Source: SIG440 sp045645805 (lineage in GTDB: Bacteria; Bacillota; Clostridia; Monoglobales; Monoglobaceae). From it: a DNA stretch of 10,504 nt. Each line of letters begins with the position of its first letter. Position 1 is the first letter of the stretch. Of the stretch, positions 6,994 through 10,504 are shown in pieces. The position numbers and the translations under genes were made by a program. The notes beneath the pieces are model-generated. The model was given only the letters and a program-made list of their open reading frames with translations, made no database searches and was not told the origin of the DNA. Location of the stretch: assembly GCA_045645805.1 (NCBI GenBank), contig JAZRJL010000037.1, positions 1-10,504 of the forward strand, written 5' to 3'.

Positions 6994-9363
6994 ATGGCAA
7001 AAAATATTTTAAAGGTTATAAAAGAAAAACGTCTTTACTTTGATGGTGGAACAGGAACAGTTTTACAGGAAACAGGACTTCCTGCAGGTACACCGCCTGA
7101 AATATGGAATATTGAAAATCCGCAGAAAATTATTCAACTTCACAAAGATTACATATCTGCAGGATGTAATATAATCAAGACCAATACCTTTGGGATAAAT
7201 GCAGAAAAATATGAAAATTACAAGGAGCTTATCTATGCAGCTATGGAGTGTGCAAGGCTTGCTGCAAAGGACTGTGAAGATGTGTTTGTTGCGTTTGATA
7301 TGGGTCCCTGCGGCAGGCTTTTAAAGCCTCTTGGTGATATGGAATTTGAAGACGCTGTTGAGCTTTTTGCAAAAAATATCCGAGTTGCAAAAGAATGTGG
7401 TGCCGACATTGTCCTTATTGAAACAATGAATGACAGTTATGAAACAAAAGCGGCTGTTCTTGCGGCAAAGGAAAACTGTGATTTACCCATATTTGTTACC
7501 AATGTTTATGATGAAAGCGGAAAGCTTATGACAGGTGCAGATGCAAAAGCTATGATTGCTATGCTTGAGAGTATGGGTGTGGATGCAATAGGAATGAACT
7601 GTTCTCTTGGCCCGGATAAAATGCTTGATAATTTAAAAGCGTTTGTTGAATTTGCATCTGTTCCCATAATTGTAAACCCCAATGCAGGACTTCCGGCATC
7701 GGTTAACGGAAATACCGTTTTTGATATTGATGCAGAGTCTTTTTCTGATTATATGGTTAAAATGGCACGGATGGGTGCAACGGTTCTTGGCGGATGCTGT
7801 GGCACAACGCCGCAATACATAAAAAAGACGGTAGAAAAAACAAAAATGCTTGAGTATATGTTGCCAGAGTTTAAACACCACACTCTTGTTTCATCATACA
7901 CACATTCTGTTGAAATAGGTAAAGAAGCTGTTTTGATAGGTGAAAGAATCAATCCGACAGGAAAACCAAAGCTTAAAGCTGCTTTAAAAGAGAATAATAT
8001 GTCGTATCTTTTAAACGAAGCCGTAATGCAGGAGGAAGCTGGTGTTCATATTCTTGATGTAAATGTGGGACTACCAGAAATTGATGAGATAAATGTGCTT
8101 AAAGATGCAGTCTTTCAGATACAGACGGTTACAGATATTCCCCTTCAGCTTGATTCTGTCAATGCTTTGGCTCTTGAAAATTCAATGAGAATTTATAATG
8201 GAAAGCCTTTAATAAATTCGGTAAACGGTGAAAAGGAAAAGATGCAGCAAATTTTTCTCCTTGTGAAAAAATATGGCGGTGCTGTTATTGCATTGACTAT
8301 TGATGAAAACGGAATTCCCGAAACACCGGAGGGTCGTGCAGAAATTGCAAAGAAAATATGTGATGAGGCAGCAAAATATGGCATAGATAAAAAGGATATA
8401 ATTGTTGACCCATTGGCTCTTACCGTGTCTTCTGATACCAAAAACGCACTTGTTACTTTGAAGTCCATTGACTTAGTTAAAGCTATGGGACTTTCTACAA
8501 GTCTTGGTGTATCAAATATTTCTTTTGGTCTGCCCTGCCGTGAAAAAATAAACTCTGCTTTTTTTGCCGCAGCACTTGAACACGGACTTGATTGTGCGAT
8601 TATGAATCCTTTTTCAAAAGGCATGATGGACACATATTATGCATTTAATGTTTTGCACAATATGGACACAGCATGCGGTAACTTTATTGAATATGCAAAT
8701 AGTGAAACCAAGGGCGTACCACAGGAAACACAGCTTAAAACAAACGTAACAGACCTTAAACATGCAGTTGAAAAGGGAATGAAAAAGCTTGCTGTGGATA
8801 CGGCAAAACAGATCTTGAATACATGTGATGGTCTTGACATAATTAATAATCAGATTATTCCGGCACTTAACAAAATAGGACAGGATTTTGAAAATAAAAA
8901 GGCGTATTTGCCGCAGCTTCTTATGAGTGCCGAAGCAGCCTCAGGAGCATTTGATGTAATAAAAGAAAAACTTCCTCAAAATGAAATAAACAAGGACGAA
9001 TCGGTGATTGTAGCAACCGTCAAAGGGGATATACACGATATAGGCAAAAATATAGTTAAAGTTTTGCTTGAAAGCTATGGCTTTTTTGTATATGATTTAG
9101 GCAGAGATGTTGCACCTGAAAGGGTTCTTGATTTTGCAAAAGAAAATAGTTGCAAACTTGTAGGATTAAGTGCCCTGATGACCACAACTGTTGTGGCAAT
9201 GGAAGAAACAATAAAGCTTTTACATGATAATTTGCGTGATGTTTCGGTTATGGTTGGCGGTGCGGTTTTAAATGACGAATATGCCCGTGATATAAATGCT
9301 GACTTTTATGCAAAGGATGCGATGTGTGCAGTAAATATAGCAAAAAAGTTTTATAACAAATAA
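6994..9363 (+). CDS. metH: B12-dependent methionine synthase, short form without reactivation domain
   Basis: This enzyme transfers the methyl group of 5-methyl-THF through cobalamin to homocysteine, making methionine. At 789 aa it is much shorter than E. coli MetH (about 1,227). Domains in order: homocysteine methyltransferase (1 to about 285) with DGGTGTVLQ (17-25) and zinc ligands Cys203 (MNCSLGP), Cys268 and Cys269 (GGCCG); pterin-binding domain (about 310-565) with GERINPTGKPKL (316-327), LDVNVG (354-359), LQLDSVN (384-390) and GVSNISFGLP (505-514); helical cap (about 580-662) with 'YLPQLLMSAEA'; and a B12-binding Rossmann domain (about 670-789) with GDIHDIGKN (678-686), where His681 is the lower cobalt ligand, and MVGGAVL (753-759). 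The AdoMet domain is missing and is encoded just upstream. ATG 6994 has AGAAAGG at 6979-6985. A terminator follows. Confidence 0.97.
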   Translation: MAKNILKVIKEKRLYFDGGTGTVLQETGLPAGTPPEIWNIENPQKIIQLHKDYISAGCNIIKTNTFGINAEKYENYKELIYAAMECARLAAKDCEDVFVAFDMGPCGRLLKPLGDMEFEDAVELFAKNIRVAKECGADIVLIETMNDSYETKAAVLAAKENCDLPIFVTNVYDESGKLMTGADAKAMIAMLESMGVDAIGMNCSLGPDKMLDNLKAFVEFASVPIIVNPNAGLPASVNGNTVFDIDAESFSDYMVKMARMGATVLGGCCGTTPQYIKKTVEKTKMLEYMLPEFKHHTLVSSYTHSVEIGKEAVLIGERINPTGKPKLKAALKENNMSYLLNEAVMQEEAGVHILDVNVGLPEIDEINVLKDAVFQIQTVTDIPLQLDSVNALALENSMRIYNGKPLINSVNGEKEKMQQIFLLVKKYGGAVIALTIDENGIPETPEGRAEIAKKICDEAAKYGIDKKDIIVDPLALTVSSDTKNALVTLKSIDLVKAMGLSTSLGVSNISFGLPCREKINSAFFAAALEHGLDCAIMNPFSKGMMDTYYAFNVLHNMDTACGNFIEYANSETKGVPQETQLKTNVTDLKHAVEKGMKKLAVDTAKQILNTCDGLDIINNQIIPALNKIGQDFENKKAYLPQLLMSAEAASGAFDVIKEKLPQNEINKDESVIVATVKGDIHDIGKNIVKVLLESYGFFVYDLGRDVAPERVLDFAKENSCKLVGLSALMTTTVVAMEETIKLLHDNLRDVSVMVGGAVLNDEYARDINADFYAKDAMCAVNIAKKFYNK

Positions 9364-9370
9364 GTTTTTT

Positions 9371-9410
9371 AGGACTTCCTTTCAATATTCGGAGAGGAAG
9401 TTCTTTTTTA
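9371..9410 (+). terminator. Rho-independent terminator of the cysK-metH operon
   Basis: AGGACTTCCT (9371-9380) pairs with AGGAAGTTCT (9395-9404) over ten positions, including one G-U pair. A 14-base loop separates the arms and a T-run follows at 9404-9409. It lies 7 bases after the metH stop and 18 bases before the next promoter, separating the met operon from the tRNA array. Confidence 0.88.
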
Positions 9411-9428
9411 AAAATTTCTTGAAAAAGA

Positions 9429-9457
9429 TTGACAATTTAAAAAAAACATAGTATAAT
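9429..9457 (+). promoter_or_regulatory. Consensus promoter of the tRNA-Pro array
   Basis: TTGACA (9429-9434), exactly 17 bases, then TATAAT (9452-9457): a perfect sigma-A promoter, as expected for a stable-RNA operon. Transcription should start near 9464, about 24 bases before the first tRNA-like unit. No equally good promoter lies between the units, and the first clear terminator is after tRNA-Pro. The two tRNA-like units and tRNA-Pro are therefore probably on one precursor. Confidence 0.85.
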
Positions 9458-9487
9458 GTGACGGTTGATTACAAAATATAAAAATTT

Positions 9488-9655
9488 CGGGATGTGGCCC
9501 AGCTTGGTAGGGCACTTCGTTCGGGACACGATACTAACCAATTCATTAGTAATCATCCGAACTCCCACAAACCTTTTAACACCGCCACTTTACGGCGACT
9601 TAAAAAACTAAATACATGTGGTCAAATCAGTTTTGACCACATGTTATCCCACAGA
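9488..9655 (+). ncRNA. tRNA-Pro-like structured RNA, copy 1 (candidate; may be a tRNA pseudogene)
   Basis: Bases 9488-9527 are the 5' half of tRNA-Pro: acceptor strand CGGGATG, conserved T at position 8, a D arm with GCCC/GGGC stem and TTGGTA loop, and CTTCG plus anticodon loop TTCGGGA. The normal 3' half is absent. In its place are a hairpin of GTTCGG (9519-9524) with CCGAAC (9557-9562) enclosing TACTAA/TTAGTA, then a single-stranded region with a small CGCC/GGCG stem. A perfect 13-bp hairpin follows (arms 9614-9626 and 9632-9644), joined directly to TATCCC (9645-9650). TATCCC can pair with GGGAT(G) of the acceptor strand, so the whole can fold like a tRNA with a long hairpin as T arm and an enlarged anticodon arm. 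There is no CCA end, and position 72 would be A rather than the G needed by prolyl-tRNA synthetase. I do not recognise a known RNA family. Confidence 0.5.
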
Positions 9656-9689
9656 CATGGGAATATAGAAAAAACTAAGTATTTTATTT

Positions 9690-9856
9690 CGGGATGTAGC
9701 GCAGTTTGGTAGCGCGCTTCGTTCGGGACACGGTACTAATCAATTCATTAGTAATCAGCCGAACTCCCACAAACCGTTCAACACCGACACTTATGGCGAC
9801 CAAGAAAACAAAATACATGTGGTCAAAACTGATTTGACCACATGTTATCCCACAGA
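9690..9856 (+). ncRNA. tRNA-Pro-like structured RNA, copy 2 (candidate; may be a tRNA pseudogene)
   Basis: Copy 2 has the same design as copy 1. It has a tRNA-Pro 5' half (9690-9729) with acceptor CGGGATG, T8, D stem GCGC/GCGC and anticodon loop TTCGGGA. Next is the hairpin GTTCGG (9721-9726) with CCGAAC (9759-9764), enclosing a full 7-bp TACTAAT (9734-9740) with ATTAGTA (9747-9753). The 13-bp hairpin follows (9815-9827 and 9833-9845), then TATCCC (9846-9851) that can re-pair with the acceptor strand. Relative to copy 1, the third D-stem pair is flipped from C-G to G-C, and the 5-base hairpin loop is ACTGA instead of TCAGT, its exact reverse complement. Pairing in these arms is kept while sequence changes, which favours a functional fold over free decay. 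The function is unknown. Confidence 0.5.
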
Positions 9857-9890
9857 CACGGGAGGTGCAAAAAAATCGAATATTTTATAT

Positions 9891-9967
<77 letters not shown>

Positions 9968-9968
9968 T

Positions 9969-10006
9969 ATCGAGTGTTCATAACGTGTGTGAACACTCGA
10001 TTTTTT
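9969..10006 (+). terminator. Terminator of the tRNA-Pro array
   Basis: ATCGAGTGTTCA (9969-9980) pairs perfectly with TGAACACTCGAT (9990-10001) across a 9-base loop. The run TTTTTT at 10001-10006 follows. It begins one base after the encoded CCA of tRNA-Pro and is the first convincing terminator after the promoter at 9429. Confidence 0.93.
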
Positions 10007-10101
10007 GTTTTTATGCCGTTTTTATTGATTTTAAATAATCCCTCCATTTGCAAAGCTTTTGACACTGGGAGGTGCAGAGAAATATATTTAATTTTTTCAA
10101 T

Positions 10102-10131
10102 AAAAAAGCACTTGCATACGCAAGTGCTTTT
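10102..10131 (-). terminator. Terminator of tRNA-Leu
   Basis: AAAAGCACTTGC (10104-10115) and GCAAGTGCTTTT (10120-10131) form a 12-bp hairpin with a 4-base loop. On the minus strand it is followed by a T-run (complement of 10102-10107). It abuts the 3' end of tRNA-Leu at 10133. It is nearly symmetric, so it may also stop plus-strand readthrough from the tRNA-Pro array. Confidence 0.85.
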
Positions 10132-10132
10132 A

Positions 10133-10216
10133 TGCCGATGGCCGGAGTCGAACCGGCACGGTATCGCTACCGGCGGATTTTGAGTCCGCTACGTCTGCCA
10201 ATTCCATCACATCGGC
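10133..10216 (-). tRNA. tRNA-Leu, anticodon CAA
   Basis: This is an 84-base class II tRNA on the minus strand. The acceptor stem is GCCGATG/CATCGGC with discriminator A. The D arm includes TTGGCAGAC. The anticodon stem GCGGA/TCCGC closes loop CTCAAAA with anticodon CAA (complement of 10180-10182), reading TTG. The long variable arm CGGTA-GCGA-TACCG is typical of tRNA-Leu. The T stem GCCGG/CCGGC closes loop TTCGACT. No CCA is encoded, unlike the neighbouring tRNA-Pro, so it must be added after transcription. The gene has its own promoter and terminator and converges on the tRNA-Pro array. Confidence 0.96.
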
Positions 10217-10229
10217 AAATTACTTTGCT

Positions 10230-10258
10230 ATTATACAACATAATTTCCAACATTTCAA
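10230..10258 (-). promoter_or_regulatory. Promoter of tRNA-Leu
   Basis: On the minus strand TTGAAA (complement of 10253-10258), a 17-base spacer and TATAAT (complement of 10230-10235) form a near-consensus promoter. The start would be about 5-8 bases before the mature tRNA 5' end at 10216, a very short leader typical of single tRNA genes. Confidence 0.78.
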
Positions 10259-10413
10259 GAGTTTTTTTGAAATTTTTTAATTTTTTTATTTCATTACTCA
10301 AAAAATCACATTTACCATAAAAAATCATGACAGGCACACAACCGAAGTTACAGAATTCTTGTTCGGATAGTATGGAGGACGAAAGCGTGTCTGCCACGAT
10401 TATTCCTCAGGCA

Positions 10414-10504
10414 TTACAAATTCCCTGTTCCGCATTGACCATGGGCCTCTATTAGCATATCTGAAACAATATCTTTGACAGTACATGGGGTAACCTTCTC
10501 ATTG
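10414..10504 (-). CDS. Possible C-terminal fragment of an unidentified protein (runs off window)
   Basis: On the minus strand an open frame enters from the right edge and ends at TAA (complement of 10414-10416). It gives about 29 residues ending in 'EAHGQCGTGNL'. Base composition here is less AT-rich than the adjoining 10217-10320 stretch, which is compatible with coding sequence. I do not recognise the protein, and 29 codons are too few to exclude chance. Downstream, a GTG at 10397 preceded by GAGGA opens a further frame, but it runs through the tRNA-Leu promoter into the tRNA and is probably not a gene. Confidence 0.25.
   Translation of the reverse strand, partial: NEKVTPCTVKDIVSDMLIEAHGQCGTGNL

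Larger units (their letters stand above)
9488..9890 (+). repeat. Two tandem units (202 and 201 bp), each starting with the 5' half of tRNA-Pro
   Basis: Unit 1 is 9488-9689 and unit 2 is 9690-9890; the intact tRNA-Pro follows at 9891. The first 40 bases of unit 2 match tRNA-Pro at 39 of 40 positions, and those of unit 1 match unit 2 at 35 of 40. After the shared anticodon-loop sequence TTCGGGAC the units leave the tRNA sequence but stay close to each other until CCCACAGACA. They then diverge in AT-rich spacers of about 34 bases. The period is far too long for a CRISPR, and there are no transposase or terminal repeats. Confidence 0.9.

Noticed and set aside
9494..9712. 72-codon plus-strand frame beginning MAQLGRALRSG
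   Set aside because: It is a translation of the tRNA-Pro 5' half and the following structured repeat. There is no ribosome binding site, and the sequence is explained by RNA structure.
9614..9851. The 13-bp hairpins as transcription terminators
   Set aside because: Both are followed by TATCCCACAG on the plus strand and preceded by mixed sequence on the minus strand, so neither side has a T-run.
9488..9890. CRISPR-like or transposon (MITE) repeat array
   Set aside because: There are two long units beginning with a tRNA half and no short uniform repeats with unique spacers. No terminal inverted repeats or target duplications bound the unit.
9974..10320. Two plus-strand frames of 69 and 82 codons
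   Set aside because: They run through the tRNA-Pro terminator and the antisense of tRNA-Leu. Their peptides contain the usual tRNA-derived strings and no protein-like pattern.
10167..10397. 76-codon minus-strand frame with a GTG start and GAGGA upstream
   Set aside because: The start looks reasonable, but the frame crosses the tRNA-Leu promoter and ends inside the tRNA gene, so it is most likely chance or a decayed remnant.

Overview
The window is AT-rich DNA from a Gram-positive, endospore-forming lineage of the Clostridia. The evidence is a spoIIIA sporulation operon, purine-rich ribosome binding sites, near-consensus sigma-A promoters, and a B12-dependent methionine synthase of the short form common in Firmicutes. 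I cannot name the species.

Layout. (1) 1-3136, plus: the 3' part of the spoIIIA operon (end of spoIIIAD, then complete spoIIIAE, AF, AG and AH), encoding the mother-cell half of the channel between mother cell and forespore. (2) 3139-4380, minus: rhaA, L-rhamnose isomerase, which meets spoIIIAH with a 2-base gap. Its likely terminator lies inside the spoIIIAH coding sequence. (3) 4381-4590: an AT-rich divergent promoter region. (4) 4591-9363, plus: a sulfur and one-carbon operon of cysK, metF, a free-standing MetH reactivation-domain protein and a short MetH, closed by a terminator. Together these genes make cysteine and build, use and maintain the methyl-transfer step that turns homocysteine into methionine. 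(5) 9429-10006, plus: a consensus promoter, two tandem units of about 200 bp, an intact tRNA-Pro(CGG) gene and a strong terminator. (6) 10102-10258, minus: tRNA-Leu(CAA) with its own promoter and terminator. (7) 10259-10504: mostly unexplained, with a possible C-terminal fragment of a minus-strand gene running off the end.

The most unusual part is the tRNA-Pro array. Each of the two upstream units starts with the 5' half of tRNA-Pro (acceptor strand, D arm, anticodon loop). It then switches, just after the anticodon loop, to about 110 nt of other structured sequence. It ends with a 13-bp hairpin joined directly to TATCCC, which can re-pair with the tRNA acceptor strand. The units therefore look like tRNA-like RNAs in which the T arm is replaced by a long hairpin and the anticodon arm is enlarged. 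Between the two copies the D stem shows a compensatory base-pair flip, the hairpin loop is inverted, and the spacers are more diverged than the cores. This supports structured RNA genes co-transcribed with tRNA-Pro. A decaying duplication, or a scar of recombination at a tRNA attachment site, remains possible.
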